From Streptomyces sp. DG2A-72 (lineage in GTDB: Bacteria; Actinomycetota; Actinomycetes; Streptomycetales; Streptomycetaceae): a stretch of 64,000 bases of DNA. Positions 44,532 through 54,152 of this stretch are shown in pieces (within the stretch, counting starts at the first letter, position 1; each line of letters starts with the position of its first letter). Location of the stretch: NCBI RefSeq assembly GCF_030499575.1, contig NZ_JASTLC010000001.1, positions 2,504,001 to 2,568,000 on the forward strand, read 5' to 3'. Made by a program: the position numbers and the translations under genes. The notes below the pieces were generated by a model, which worked only from the letters and a program-made list of their open reading frames with translations, was not told the DNA's origin and ran no database searches.

Positions 44532-45353
44532 TCACCGGACGGCAGCCCGGCGGTACGCCCAGGTCGCGACGGCCAGCGACACCACGCCCACGACCCCGCA
44601 GACGGCGAGGTCACCGAGCACGAACGCCCAGTCCGGGCTCGGCCCGAACGTACGCGCGAAGGCCTCCACGCCGTACGTCGACGGCAGCAGATCCCGCAGG
44701 AACCGCACCCCTTCCGGCATCCGCTCCGCCGGCAGCACGCCCAGCAGCAGCGCCGCCGACATGCCCAACTGGCCGAGCAGCGTGGCCAGTTCGGGCCGCG
44801 GTGCGAGCAGCCCGAGAGCCGCCCCGAGCCCGGCGAGCGCGGCACCGGCGAGCGGGATCACCGCCGCCAGCACCCACAGATGCGCCAGCGGCAGCCCGAA
44901 CAGCGCGCACCCGAACACCGCCGTCACGACGGTCCCCGGCACGGTGAACGACGCATACGCGCCCGCCGCCCCCAGCACCACCGCCGCCGGCGGCACCGGC
45001 AGCGTCGCGTAGTGGTCGAGCCCGCCGCTGGCCCGCAGCTGCCCGAAGTACTGGGCGAGCAGATTCAGCGCGACGAAGGCCACGACGAGCACCGACGACC
45101 CGGCCACCACGGCCCGCGCCTCGCCCCCGCCGTCCACGACCCCGCGCATCAGGACCATGATCCCGATCGACTGGAAGGTTGCCACGAACAACAGCGGTAT
45201 CCGCGCGACCCGCGCCCGGGACAGCTGCGCCCGGTACACGGCGGCGAGGGACGGCCACAGCCGCGCCCGCGGCCCGAGGACGGCCGCGCCGTCGGCGGCC
45301 TCGTCCACGGCCAGGGCCCCGCCCGGCAGGACATCGGCGGATACGACACTCAC
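44532..45353 (-). CDS. ABC-2-type exporter permease
   Basis: A 273-residue protein from GTG 45353, chosen because AAGGGGAG lies 8 bases upstream; an ATG at 45404 falls in a hexamer repeat without a ribosome site. About six membrane helices are seen, with the ABC-2 region LPVPPAAVVLGAAGAYASF and LLPSTYGVEAFARTF. It should form an exporter with the ATPase encoded upstream (45445-46455). The substrate is unknown. Confidence 0.85.
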   Translation of the reverse strand: MSVVSADVLPGGALAVDEAADGAAVLGPRARLWPSLAAVYRAQLSRARVARIPLLFVATFQSIGIMVLMRGVVDGGGEARAVVAGSSVLVVAFVALNLLAQYFGQLRASGGLDHYATLPVPPAAVVLGAAGAYASFTVPGTVVTAVFGCALFGLPLAHLWVLAAVIPLAGAALAGLGAALGLLAPRPELATLLGQLGMSAALLLGVLPAERMPEGVRFLRDLLPSTYGVEAFARTFGPSPDWAFVLGDLAVCGVVGVVSLAVATWAYRRAAVR

Positions 45354-45402
45354 GTCGAAGTGCTCCCCTTCGTACGGCCCACTGAGGCAGTCCCCCTGTC
45401 CC

Positions 45403-45431
45403 ATACGGATACGGATACGGATACGGATACG
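45403..45431. repeat. ATACGG hexamer microsatellite
   Basis: Nearly five tandem copies of ATACGG (minus strand CCGTAT) lie in the spacer between the ABC ATPase stop and the permease start. Hexamer changes would keep any overlapping frame but alter the spacing. Confidence 0.85.
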
Positions 45432-45444
45432 ACGATCCGCACGC

Positions 45445-46455
45445 TCATGCCTTCACCAGCCCCTGCGCATCGCCGCCCAGCGCCAGGTACACGTCCTCCA
45501 GGCTCGGCGTGGCGAGCGTGAAGTCGTCCAGCGCGGTGAACGCGGCCCCGCCGGTGACCGTGGCGACGGCCACCCGGGCCTCCTCGGGTGCGAGCCGCAG
45601 TGTCCAGCGGCGCCCCGACTCCACGGCCCGTTCCCGCAGCGCGGCGACCTCGGGCACCTCCAGCGGCGCCCGGTCCCGCCACACCAGCTCGACCCGGACC
45701 TCCCCGGCGACCTGCTCCTTGAGCCCGGCGGGGCTGTCGCAGGCGATCACGCGTCCCTGGTCGAGGACGGCGACCCGGTCGAGGACTGTCTCGGCCTCGA
45801 TGACGTTGTGGGTGACCAGCAGCACCGTGGTGCCGCGCTCGGCCCGACGCCGGTCCACCGCGGACCACACGGCCCGCCGCGCCACCGGGTCCATACCGGT
45901 GGTCGGCTCGTCGAGGACCAGCAGCGACCGCTCCCCCACCAGCGCCGAAGCGAAACAGGCCAGCCGCCGCTGCCCGCCGGACAGCTTCCTGATCGGGCGC
46001 CCGGCGAGTGGCGTGAGGCCCAGCTCGTCGAGTACGTCGTCCCGCTCGGCCCGTGCCTGCTTCACGTCGAGTCCGCGCAGCCGTCCGGTGGTCTCGGCGG
46101 CGAGCGACACGGTGAGGTCGTCGAGGGCGGTGGACTCCTGGCCGAGGTAGGCGAGGATCCGCGCGGCCCGCTCCGGATGCCGGACGATGTCGTGTCCGAG
46201 GATCTCCACGCTGCCGCGGTCCGGCCGCATCAGCCCGGTCAGCTGCCGTACGAGGGTGGTCTTCCCGGCGCCGTTCGGTCCGAGCAGCCCGAAGATCTCA
46301 CCCCGCCGGATGTCCAGCCGTACATCGTCCGTGGCCCTGACCTCGGGCGTCGCCGGAACCCCGCGCCGACCCCGCACCGCGGGATAGGTCTTCGTCAGCC
46401 CGCGCACCGCGCACACGACAGCCCCACCGTGTCGAAGTGCCTGTCCCGCGCGCAT
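45445..46455 (-). CDS. ABC exporter ATPase
   Basis: A 336-residue ABC-2-type ATPase. Walker A is GLLGPNGAGKTTL (~58-70), the signature is LSGGQRRLA, Walker B is LLVLDEPTTGMDP, and VTHN is the switch. A ~90-residue C-terminal domain with EVRVELVWRDRAPLEV is typical of drug or lipid exporters. ATG 46455 is taken as start; GTG 46461 is also possible. The permease gene follows with a microsatellite in the spacer. Confidence 0.92.
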   Translation of the reverse strand: MRAGQALRHGGAVVCAVRGLTKTYPAVRGRRGVPATPEVRATDDVRLDIRRGEIFGLLGPNGAGKTTLVRQLTGLMRPDRGSVEILGHDIVRHPERAARILAYLGQESTALDDLTVSLAAETTGRLRGLDVKQARAERDDVLDELGLTPLAGRPIRKLSGGQRRLACFASALVGERSLLVLDEPTTGMDPVARRAVWSAVDRRRAERGTTVLLVTHNVIEAETVLDRVAVLDQGRVIACDSPAGLKEQVAGEVRVELVWRDRAPLEVPEVAALRERAVESGRRWTLRLAPEEARVAVATVTGGAAFTALDDFTLATPSLEDVYLALGGDAQGLVKA

Positions 46456-46523
46456 GCTCACAAGGGACGAGAGTACGGGGTCGGGAACCTCTGCCGGCCC
46501 TTGGGGGCGGCGTATGTGCCGTT

Positions 46524-47753
46524 TCACTCCCCCGCGGGAGCGTGTTCCGCGGCCGTCCGCACATCGATCTCGCGCCAGAAACCGGCCCGGATCGCATAGC
46601 GGTCGTGCTCGTCGATCTGGTCGTCCTTGTGGGCGAGGAGCCCGAACCGGGCGGCGTACCGCAGCAGTTCGCCGTCGATGCGGTGCGGAATGCGCGGGTA
46701 CATCCCCGACAGCTTCTGCAGATGGCTCTGGTCCCCGAGCCGCCCCATCCACCGCCTGGCGAACACCTGTCCCACCTCGTACGGATCCCCGCCGACCGTG
46801 GTGATGTCCTCCTCCCGGTCCGCCCACCGCTGCTCCGCCGTGGTCAGCTGCGCCAGCGTCGGCATGGAGGCGACCTCGGGCGGTTCGGCCGCGACACCGG
46901 GCCGGTCGACCCAGCCCTTGTCGGAGGACCACCGCAGCGTCGCGCTCGCGGGGTGCTTGTCGGCCTGGGTGCCACCGGGGGCGCGCAGCGCGGCCAGGTC
47001 CTTGGGGGTGGGCACGCCCTTGGGCGCGGGCACCCGCTCCTGCCTGCCGTTCTCGGAGGCGGTGGCTGCGGGCGGGTGCTCCCGGTCCTCGGCGGCCCGC
47101 TCGGCCGAGGAGAGCGCGGACTCCGGGAGCGGCGCGGAGAGGATCGCGGCGATCTCGGGCCGCGGCACCGGCGGCGGCGCGCAGATCCCGCCGAGGTCCT
47201 TGGCCCGTACCGCCTTGGTGATCCACGTGCGGTCGAGCACGCGCCGCTCGTCCGCCTCGGCGACCAGGTCCTCGGACTGGTTGTAGTCGCCGTCCGCGGC
47301 CTGCACGGCCCACAGGTGTACGGCGACTCCGTGCTCCTTCGCGGCCATCATGCCCGGCAGCAGATCGCCGTCGCCGGTGACGAGGACGATGTCGGAGCAG
47401 GCGCGGTTGCGGGCCAGTTCGGTGAGCTCGGCGTGCATCGCGGCGTCGACGCCCTTCTGGGCCCAGCGTCCGTCGCTGCGGGTCAGGGCGCCGAGCCGGA
47501 CGGTGACCCGGGGCATCACGCGCAGCCTGCGGTGCTCGGGCTGCGGGACGCGGTCGGGGGCGCCGTCGAACCAGTAGATACGCAGCAGCGGCCGTTCGGT
47601 GTCCGACTCGGCGCGTTCGCGCAGGCCCTGGATGAGGGCGGTGTGGTCGACGGTGATGCGGGAGCGTGAGGGCTCTCCGGCGAGAAGAGAGGCGGCGGCC
47701 CCCAGCAGATACCCGGCGTCCACCAGGACGATGCAGCGGTCCACGCGATCCAC
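46524..47753 (-). CDS. NYN-domain (PIN-like) putative ribonuclease
   Basis: A 409-residue protein. The N-terminal NYN domain (~1-165) has the acidic residues expected: LVDAGYLLGA, KGVDAAMHAEL and VTGDGDLLPGMMAAKEHG. A Pro/Ala-rich linker follows, then a C-terminal domain (~300-400; GQVFARRWMGRLGDQ, YPRIPHRIDGELLRYAAR), similar to those in LabA/DUF88 proteins. NYN domains are metal-dependent RNases of RNA processing. It is cytoplasmic and apparently monocistronic; a 216-bp gap precedes it. Confidence 0.85.
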   Translation of the reverse strand: MDRVDRCIVLVDAGYLLGAAASLLAGEPSRSRITVDHTALIQGLRERAESDTERPLLRIYWFDGAPDRVPQPEHRRLRVMPRVTVRLGALTRSDGRWAQKGVDAAMHAELTELARNRACSDIVLVTGDGDLLPGMMAAKEHGVAVHLWAVQAADGDYNQSEDLVAEADERRVLDRTWITKAVRAKDLGGICAPPPVPRPEIAAILSAPLPESALSSAERAAEDREHPPAATASENGRQERVPAPKGVPTPKDLAALRAPGGTQADKHPASATLRWSSDKGWVDRPGVAAEPPEVASMPTLAQLTTAEQRWADREEDITTVGGDPYEVGQVFARRWMGRLGDQSHLQKLSGMYPRIPHRIDGELLRYAARFGLLAHKDDQIDEHDRYAIRAGFWREIDVRTAAEHAPAGE

Positions 47754-47969
47754 CCTCTTTCCGGGAGGTTTGCTTCGGGCTTCCTTCGAGTCTGCCCGAC
47801 CACGCGAGGGTTAACGGTCCGAACTCGATCTTCGGCGTGGCGTTTCGGGGTATCGCTTCCCCGACAAGCCCTGTCACGCACGGTAATTATCCGAAATGCA
47901 TTCCTTGTCAGCCTATGTGAGTCTGGTCTCGGCCCTGGCCCCTAGATCCCCCACAGGAGGCAGATCACC

Positions 47970-48134
47970 ATGGCCAAGAACAAGAAACAGGACCGAAAGC
48001 AGCCGCAGTCCGAGCGCGGGCAACAGCAGGCCCAGCAGTCCTCGATGGAGGCGCAGGCCGAGCAGCGCCTGTCCCAGGTGACTCCCAGCGACATCGCGCG
48101 CAAGGGCAAGCAGAAGCGCTTCGGTCACAACTGA
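47970..48134 (+). CDS. 54-residue hydrophilic protein of unknown function
   Basis: ATG 47970 follows AGGAGG at ideal spacing. The product is Lys/Gln-rich (MAKNKKQDRKQPQSERGQQQ at the start; DIARKGKQKRFGHN at the end), with no hydrophobic core and probably disordered. A strong terminator follows within 40 bp. The excellent ribosome site suggests it is well expressed. A role cannot be assigned. Confidence 0.78.
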   Translation: MAKNKKQDRKQPQSERGQQQAQQSSMEAQAEQRLSQVTPSDIARKGKQKRFGHN

Positions 48135-48172
48135 CATCTTCATAACGGGCTGTTGCGGCCCAGGCACAGGAC

Positions 48173-48202
48173 GAGGGGCGCACCCGGCACGGTGCGCCCC
48201 TC
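48173..48202. terminator. Bidirectional terminator between small ORF and dnaE
   Basis: GAGGGGCGCAC (48173-48183) pairs with GTGCGCCCCTC (48192-48202) around an 8-nt loop, between convergent stops at 48134 and 48218. Confidence 0.85.
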
Positions 48203-48217
48203 TCGCGATACCGCGCC

Positions 48218-51200
48218 TCAGCCGGCCAGACAGGACGGCCCGAGCAGCACCTTCAGGTCGCCGAAGAGCGCGGGATCCGGCTTGACCCGGTGCCGGTCCA
48301 GCCGCAGCACGGTGGTCTTCCGCGGCCCCTGGAGCTTGATCCGCACCTCGCTCTCGCCCTTGTGATGGCTGAGGATCTCCCCGAGGCGGCTGACCATGGG
48401 CGGGGTGACCCGGGTGGCCGGGATGGTGAGGATCACGGGCGCGTTGGTGCCTGCGTTCGACAGGTCGGGGACCTGGAGCTCCATCGCGACGAGACGGGGC
48501 ACGTCCTCGCGCTTGTCGAGGCGGCCCTTGACGAACACCACGGCGTCCTCGACGAGTTGGGTCGACACCAGCTGGTACGTCGCCGGGAAGAACATGCACT
48601 CGATGGAACCGGCGAGGTCCTCGACCGTGGCGATCGCCCAGGCGTTGCCCTGCTTGGTCATCTTGCGCTGGAGGCCGGAGATGATGCCGCCGATGGTGAC
48701 GACCGCGCCGTCCGCGTGCTCACCTCCGGTGAGCTGGGCGATGCCCGCGTCGGCCTTGTCGGACAGCACATGCTCCAGGCCGAAGAGCGGGTGGTCGGAC
48801 ACGTACAGCCCGAGCATCTCCCGCTCCTGGGCGAGCAGATACGTCTTGTCCCACTCCTCGGTGGTGAACTCCACGTCGAGTCCGAAGCCGGGCTCGCTGG
48901 TGTCCTCCTCGCCCATCCCGCCGAAGAGGTCGAACTGCCCCTCGGCTTCCTTGCGCTTGACCGCCACCACGTTGTCGATCATCGGTTCGAAATGTGCGGT
49001 GAGGCCCTTGCGGGTGTGGCCCAGGGAGTCGAACGCACCCGCCTTGATGAGCGATTCGGTGGTGCGCTTGTTGCAGGCCGCGGCCTCGACCTTGTCGAGG
49101 TAGTCGGGGAAGGAGGCGTACTTCCCCTTCGCGTTGCGGGACCGGATGATCGAGTCGACCACGTTCGTGCCGACGTTGCGCACGGCCTCCAGGCCGAAGA
49201 GGATCACGTCGTCGCCCTGGGCGGCGAAGTTGTGCAGCGACTCGTTGACGTTCGGCGGGAGCACCTTGATGCCCATGCGGCGGCACTCGTTGAGGTAGAC
49301 GGCCGACTTGTCCTTGTCGTCCTTGACCGAGGTGAGCAGCGCGGCCATGTACTCGGCGGGGTGATTCGCCTTCAGGAACGCGGTCCAGTACGAGACAAGT
49401 CCGTACGCCGCCGAGTGCGCCTTGTTGAACGCGTAGCCGGCGAACGGGACCAGCACGTCCCACAGGGCCTGGATGGCCTCGTCGCTGAAGCCCTTCTTGC
49501 GGGCGCCCTCCTGGAAGAGAACGAAGTTCTTCGCCAGTTCCTCGGGCTTCTTCTTGCCCATCACGCGGCGGAGGATGTCGGCCTCGCCGAGTGAGTAGCC
49601 CGCGATGATCTGGGCGGCCTTCTGTACCTGCTCCTGATAGACGATCAGGCCGTGGGTGACGTCCAGGACCTCCCTGAGGGGCTCCTCGAGCTCCTTGTGG
49701 ATCGGCGTGATCTCCTGGAGGCCGTTCTTGCGCAGGGCGTAGTTGGTGTGCGAGTCCATGCCCATCGGGCCCGGGCGGTACAGGGCCGACACGGCGGAGA
49801 TGTCTTCGAAGTTGTCGGGCTTCATCAGCCGCAGCAGCGAGCGCATGGGGCCGCCGTCGAACTGGAAGACGCCGAGTGTCTCGCCGCGCTGGAGCAGTTC
49901 GAAGGTCTTCGGATCGTCGAGCGGAAGGGCCAGCAGGTCGAGATCGATGCCCTTGTTGGACTTCACCATCTTGACGGCGTCGTCCATGATCGTCAGGTTG
50001 CGCAGGCCGAGGAAGTCCATCTTCAGCAGGCCGAGCGACTCGCACTGCGGGTAGTCCCACTGCGTGATGGTCACGCCGTCCGTGTGCCGCACCCAGATCG
50101 GGGCGTGGTCGACGATGGGTTCACTGGACATGATGACGCCGGCGGCGTGCACACCCATCTGCCGGACCAGGCCCTCGACGCCCTTGGCGGTGTCGATGAC
50201 CTTCTTCACGTCCGGCTCGTTCTCGTACATCGCGCGGATCTCGCCGGCCTCGCTGTAGCGCGGGTGCGAGGGGTCGGTGATGCCGTTGAGGTCGATGCCC
50301 TTGCCGAGGACGTCGGCGGGCATCGCCTTGGTGAGGCGGTCGCCCATCGCGTACGGGTAGCCCAGCACGCGCGCGGAGTCCTTGATGGCGTTCTTGGCCT
50401 TGATCTTGCCGTACGTGCCGATCATGGCGACCTTGTCGGCGCCGTACTTCTCCGTCACATACCTGATCACCTCGACGCGCCTGCGCTCGTCGAAGTCGAT
50501 GTCGACGTCGGGCATGGAGACGCGCTCGGGGTTGAGGAACCGCTCGAAGATCAGGCCGTGCGGGATCGGGTCGAGGTCGGTGATGCCCATGGCGTACGCG
50601 ACGATCGAGCCGGCCGCGGAACCACGGCCCGGACCGACCGCGATGCCCTGGTTCTTGGCCCACATGATGAAGTCGGCGACGACGAGGAAGTAGCCCGGGA
50701 ACCCCATCTGGATGATGACGTCCATCTCGTACTCGGCCTGCTTCTGGCGGTCCTCGGGGACGCCGCCCGGAAAGCGGCGCTCCATGCCGCGGCGGACCTC
50801 CTCCTTGAACCAGGTGACCTCCGTGAACCCCTCGGGGATGTCGAATTTCGGCATGAGGTTCTTGGCCTCGAACATGCCGGTGGTGTCGATCTGTTCGGCC
50901 ACCAGGAGGGTGTTGGCGCAGCCCTCCTGCCAGGCGTCCGAGGAGTCGATGGCGTACATCTCGTCCGTGGACTTCAGGTAGTAACCGGTGCCGTCGAACC
51001 TGAAGCGGTCCGGATCGGACAGGTTCTTGCCGGTCTGGATGCACAGCAGCGCGTCGTGCGCCGTCGACTCGTGCGCGTAGGTGTAGTGCGAGTCGTTGGT
51101 GACCAGGGGCGGGATGCCGAGCTTCTTGCCGATCTCCAGCAGGCCGTCGCGGACCCGGCGCTCGATCTCGATGCCGTGGTCCATCAGCTCCAGGAAGTAG

Positions 51201-51757
51201 CGGTCCTTGCCGAAGATCTCCTGGTACTCGGCGGCCGACTTCAGGGCCTCGTCGAACTGGCCGAGGCGCAGCCGGGTCTGCAGCTCGCCGGAGGGGCAGC
51301 CGGTGGACGCGATGAGCCCCTCGGACCACTGGGAGATGGTCTCCTTGTCCATCCGCGGCCACTTCTGCAGCCAGCCCTCGGCATACGCGTCGGAGGAGAG
51401 CCGGAAGAGGTTGTGCAGGCCGGTGGAGTTCGCCGCCCAGATCGTCTTGTGTGTATAACCACCGGAACCGGAGACGTCGTCGCGCTTCTGGTGCGGCTGG
51501 CCCCACTGGATCTTGCGTTTGTTGCGCCGGGACTCGGGGGCGACATAGGCCTCGATCCCGATGATCGGGGTGACTCCGGCCTTCTTCGCGGAATGGAAGA
51601 AGTCGTACGCCCCGTGCAGGTTGCCGTGGTCGGACATCGCGATATGGGTCATGCCCATCTCGTTGCACGCGTTGAACATGTCCTTGAGCCGCGCGGCACC
51701 GTCCAGCAGTGAGTACTGGGTGTGGACGTGCAGGTGCGTGAACGGCGGCTTTGACAC
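48218..51757 (-). CDS. dnaE: DNA polymerase III alpha subunit (DnaE1)
   Basis: An 1179-residue replicative polymerase. The N-terminal PHP domain (HLHVHTQYSLLDGAARL, MSDHGNLHGAYDF) is intact. The palm acids lie in PDVDIDFDERRR (~410) with GPGRGSAAGS before them. The fingers, beta-binding region, HhH and C-terminal OB-fold (VTIGGIISGLQRKMTKQG) follow. GTG 51757 starts MSKPPFTHLHVHTQ. It is transcribed alone; the 204-bp gap upstream to 51961 shows no gene. Confidence 0.97.
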   Translation of the reverse strand: MSKPPFTHLHVHTQYSLLDGAARLKDMFNACNEMGMTHIAMSDHGNLHGAYDFFHSAKKAGVTPIIGIEAYVAPESRRNKRKIQWGQPHQKRDDVSGSGGYTHKTIWAANSTGLHNLFRLSSDAYAEGWLQKWPRMDKETISQWSEGLIASTGCPSGELQTRLRLGQFDEALKSAAEYQEIFGKDRYFLELMDHGIEIERRVRDGLLEIGKKLGIPPLVTNDSHYTYAHESTAHDALLCIQTGKNLSDPDRFRFDGTGYYLKSTDEMYAIDSSDAWQEGCANTLLVAEQIDTTGMFEAKNLMPKFDIPEGFTEVTWFKEEVRRGMERRFPGGVPEDRQKQAEYEMDVIIQMGFPGYFLVVADFIMWAKNQGIAVGPGRGSAAGSIVAYAMGITDLDPIPHGLIFERFLNPERVSMPDVDIDFDERRRVEVIRYVTEKYGADKVAMIGTYGKIKAKNAIKDSARVLGYPYAMGDRLTKAMPADVLGKGIDLNGITDPSHPRYSEAGEIRAMYENEPDVKKVIDTAKGVEGLVRQMGVHAAGVIMSSEPIVDHAPIWVRHTDGVTITQWDYPQCESLGLLKMDFLGLRNLTIMDDAVKMVKSNKGIDLDLLALPLDDPKTFELLQRGETLGVFQFDGGPMRSLLRLMKPDNFEDISAVSALYRPGPMGMDSHTNYALRKNGLQEITPIHKELEEPLREVLDVTHGLIVYQEQVQKAAQIIAGYSLGEADILRRVMGKKKPEELAKNFVLFQEGARKKGFSDEAIQALWDVLVPFAGYAFNKAHSAAYGLVSYWTAFLKANHPAEYMAALLTSVKDDKDKSAVYLNECRRMGIKVLPPNVNESLHNFAAQGDDVILFGLEAVRNVGTNVVDSIIRSRNAKGKYASFPDYLDKVEAAACNKRTTESLIKAGAFDSLGHTRKGLTAHFEPMIDNVVAVKRKEAEGQFDLFGGMGEEDTSEPGFGLDVEFTTEEWDKTYLLAQEREMLGLYVSDHPLFGLEHVLSDKADAGIAQLTGGEHADGAVVTIGGIISGLQRKMTKQGNAWAIATVEDLAGSIECMFFPATYQLVSTQLVEDAVVFVKGRLDKREDVPRLVAMELQVPDLSNAGTNAPVILTIPATRVTPPMVSRLGEILSHHKGESEVRIKLQGPRKTTVLRLDRHRVKPDPALFGDLKVLLGPSCLAG

Positions 51758-51961
51758 GGCGTGACCTCCAAGGAAAACGCTCGGCGACAGGCTGCGGACA
51801 GTCTGGGGGGACAGCGTCGAAGTCTATGCCTGAGCACTGACACTCGGCGGGCACTCCCACGTACCTTCGTGCGTTGGAAGGGGACGGACGGGCCCGTCCA
51901 TCCGGGCGTCACATCCGCCCCACATGTCACGCACCACCCTCGCACCAGGAGGCACCAGGCA

Positions 51962-53296
51962 ATGTCGGTCCCGCAGCTCAGCGCCGAGCAACGCGGCGAG
52001 GAGATCCTCACCGTCTTCGGCACCGCCTTCGGCGAGCTCCTGGCCGCCGACCCGGCCGCGTTCCGCGTGAAGTTCCGCAAGATGGCGGCCTCGGCGTTCG
52101 CGTTCTACCGGGGTACGGCGTGCCTCTTCTACCACGACCAGGACGCGGAGAAGCGCGGCGGCCCGTACCTGGACGAGCGCACCTCGCGGGTGTGGATCCA
52201 CGGCGACCTGCACGCCGAGAACTTCGGCACGTACATGGACTCGAACGGCCGGCTGGTCTTCAACGTCAATGACTTCGACGAGGCGTACGTCGGACCCTTC
52301 ACCTGGGACCTCAAGCGTTTCTCGGCCTCCATCGCGCTGATCGGGTACGCGAAGGCACTCAGTGACGAGCAGATCACTGAGCTGGTGCAGGTGTACGCGG
52401 GCGCGTACCGCGAGCGGATCCACGCCCTGGCGACCGGCGCCAAGCGCGACGAGGTACCACCGTTCACGCTGGACACCGCCCAGGGCGCACTGCTGGACGC
52501 GCTGCGTGACGCCCGCTCGCTGACCCGTTTCGGGCTGCTGGAGTCGATGACCGAGATCCGCGACTTCGAGCGTCGCTTCGCGCCGGGCGGCGGCTCCATC
52601 GAACTGGACGCGGCCACCCGCTACAAGGTGCTCGCGGCCTTCGACGGCTACCTGGAGACACTGCCCGAGGCCTCGCTCTCCCGCCCGGACTCCTACCGCG
52701 TCAAGGATGTCGTCGGCCGCCGCGGCATCGGCATCGGCTCGGCCGGGCTGCCCTCGTACAACATCCTCTTGGAGGGCCACACCGACGCCTTGGAGAACGA
52801 TGTCGTCATCTACATCAAGCAGGCCCAGACCCCGGCGGCCTCACGTCACATCACCGACCCGGCGATCCGCGACTACTTCCAGCACGAGGGCCACCGCACG
52901 GTGATCTCCCAGCGCGCCCTCCAGGCGCACGCCGACCCGTGGCTGGGCTGGACCGAGCTGGACGGCGCCGGTCAGCTGGTCGCCGAGGTCTCGCCGTACG
53001 CCGTGGACCTGGACTGGGGCGACATCGACGAGCCGGAGGAGATCGCGGCGGTCGTCGCCGACCTCGGCCGGGCCACGGCGACGATGCACGCAGCGGCGGA
53101 CGACACCTCCGGCGAGTCCCTGGTGCCCTTCTCCACGGAGCGGGCCATCGACGCGGCGATCGCGGCGGACTCCGACGACGGCGCCGGCTTCGCGGACCTG
53201 CTGGTCGACTTCGCGCACAGCTACGGCGCACGCGCGCGTGCGGACCACCAGATCTTCCTGGACCTGTTCCGCAACGGCCGGATTCCGGGTCTGTGA
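51962..53296 (+). CDS. DUF2252 protein (kinase-like fold)
   Basis: A 444-residue protein from ATG 51962, with GGAGG upstream. DUF2252 marks are FRVKFRKMAASAFAFYRGTA, the phosphotransferase-like WIHGDLHAENFGTY (~80-93) and NVNDFDEAYVGPFTWDLKR (~102-120). HGDLHxxN and DFD correspond to catalytic and metal-binding loops of aminoglycoside-kinase-type folds. No substrate is known. It appears to be a single-gene unit; a membrane protein gene follows 68 bp later. Confidence 0.87.
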   Translation: MSVPQLSAEQRGEEILTVFGTAFGELLAADPAAFRVKFRKMAASAFAFYRGTACLFYHDQDAEKRGGPYLDERTSRVWIHGDLHAENFGTYMDSNGRLVFNVNDFDEAYVGPFTWDLKRFSASIALIGYAKALSDEQITELVQVYAGAYRERIHALATGAKRDEVPPFTLDTAQGALLDALRDARSLTRFGLLESMTEIRDFERRFAPGGGSIELDAATRYKVLAAFDGYLETLPEASLSRPDSYRVKDVVGRRGIGIGSAGLPSYNILLEGHTDALENDVVIYIKQAQTPAASRHITDPAIRDYFQHEGHRTVISQRALQAHADPWLGWTELDGAGQLVAEVSPYAVDLDWGDIDEPEEIAAVVADLGRATATMHAAADDTSGESLVPFSTERAIDAAIAADSDDGAGFADLLVDFAHSYGARARADHQIFLDLFRNGRIPGL

Positions 53297-53364
53297 CGGA
53301 AGGCCCACTCACAGGAACTCTTTAGGGGTCCCTTACCGGCCCACGTGACAGACTCTCCTCCGCT

Positions 53365-54057
53365 ATGGACATATCCAGGACCCAGCTCAGAGCCGTACGC
53401 GCGGCGCTGTTCACGGCACTCGTCGTGACGCTCAGCACCGCGTCGCACGTGTTGCTGTCCCGGGTCCCGCTGCCGCTGAACACGGTGGCCGTGGTCGCCG
53501 CCGCCGTGTTCGTCATCGCCTACGCGCTGGCTGGCCGTGAGCGCGGGTTCGGGCGGATCGCCGCCCTGCTGATCCCGCTGGAGCTGGCCGCCGACACCGT
53601 CTTCACCACCGGCCAGCACGTCTGTTACGGCGCCGCGGGCGGCCCGGTCACGGGCCCGCTGCGCTCCGTCGGCTTCGACGTCCTGTGCGGCGACGGCACC
53701 GGCGTCGGCACCCCGCTGGTCCGGGTCACCGGAACGGACACCGAGCGGGCCGCCGGCCTGCTCGCCCACGCCGACCCCACGGCGGCCTGGCTGCTGCTGG
53801 GCGCACATGTCGGCGTCGGACTCCTGGCCGCCGCCTATCTGCGCCGCGGCGAGCGGGCCCTGGCCCAGCTGCTGAGCGCGGTGGCGGCGACCTCGTTCCG
53901 GCCGCTGCTGCTCGCGACCGCCGCGGTGACGGTACGCCCGGCCCCGCCGGCCCGCCGCCTGCCGCGCTCCGCCCACCGCCCGGCCGTCATCCGCGACCGG
54001 ATCCTCGTGCACTCCCTGGGACGCCGCGGACCGCCGTGCCCGGCCGCCTTCGCATAA
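53365..54057 (+). CDS. Membrane protein of unknown function
   Basis: A 230-residue protein with about four helices (AALFTALVVTLSTASHVLL, VAVVAAAVFVIAYALAG, AALLIPLELAADTVFT, AWLLLGAHVGVGLLAAAYL) and a basic, Pro-rich C-terminal tail. An outside loop between helices 3 and 4 contains two Cys (HVCYG and DVLCGDG). The gene lies 95 bp before a DsbA-like gene on the same strand, so an envelope thiol role is conceivable but not shown. Confidence 0.65.
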   Translation: MDISRTQLRAVRAALFTALVVTLSTASHVLLSRVPLPLNTVAVVAAAVFVIAYALAGRERGFGRIAALLIPLELAADTVFTTGQHVCYGAAGGPVTGPLRSVGFDVLCGDGTGVGTPLVRVTGTDTERAAGLLAHADPTAAWLLLGAHVGVGLLAAAYLRRGERALAQLLSAVAATSFRPLLLATAAVTVRPAPPARRLPRSAHRPAVIRDRILVHSLGRRGPPCPAAFA

Positions 54058-54152
54058 GCCCCCATCAGGCTTCACGCGAACAGCCACTGAGCACCAGCAG
54101 TCCCCATACGTATCCCGCGCACGACAGATGCGCGTCCCCACTGGAGAACCCC

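Noticed and set aside
49652..51712. Plus-strand ORF of 686 codons opposite dnaE
   Set aside because: Antisense shadow of dnaE with biased composition and no ribosome site.
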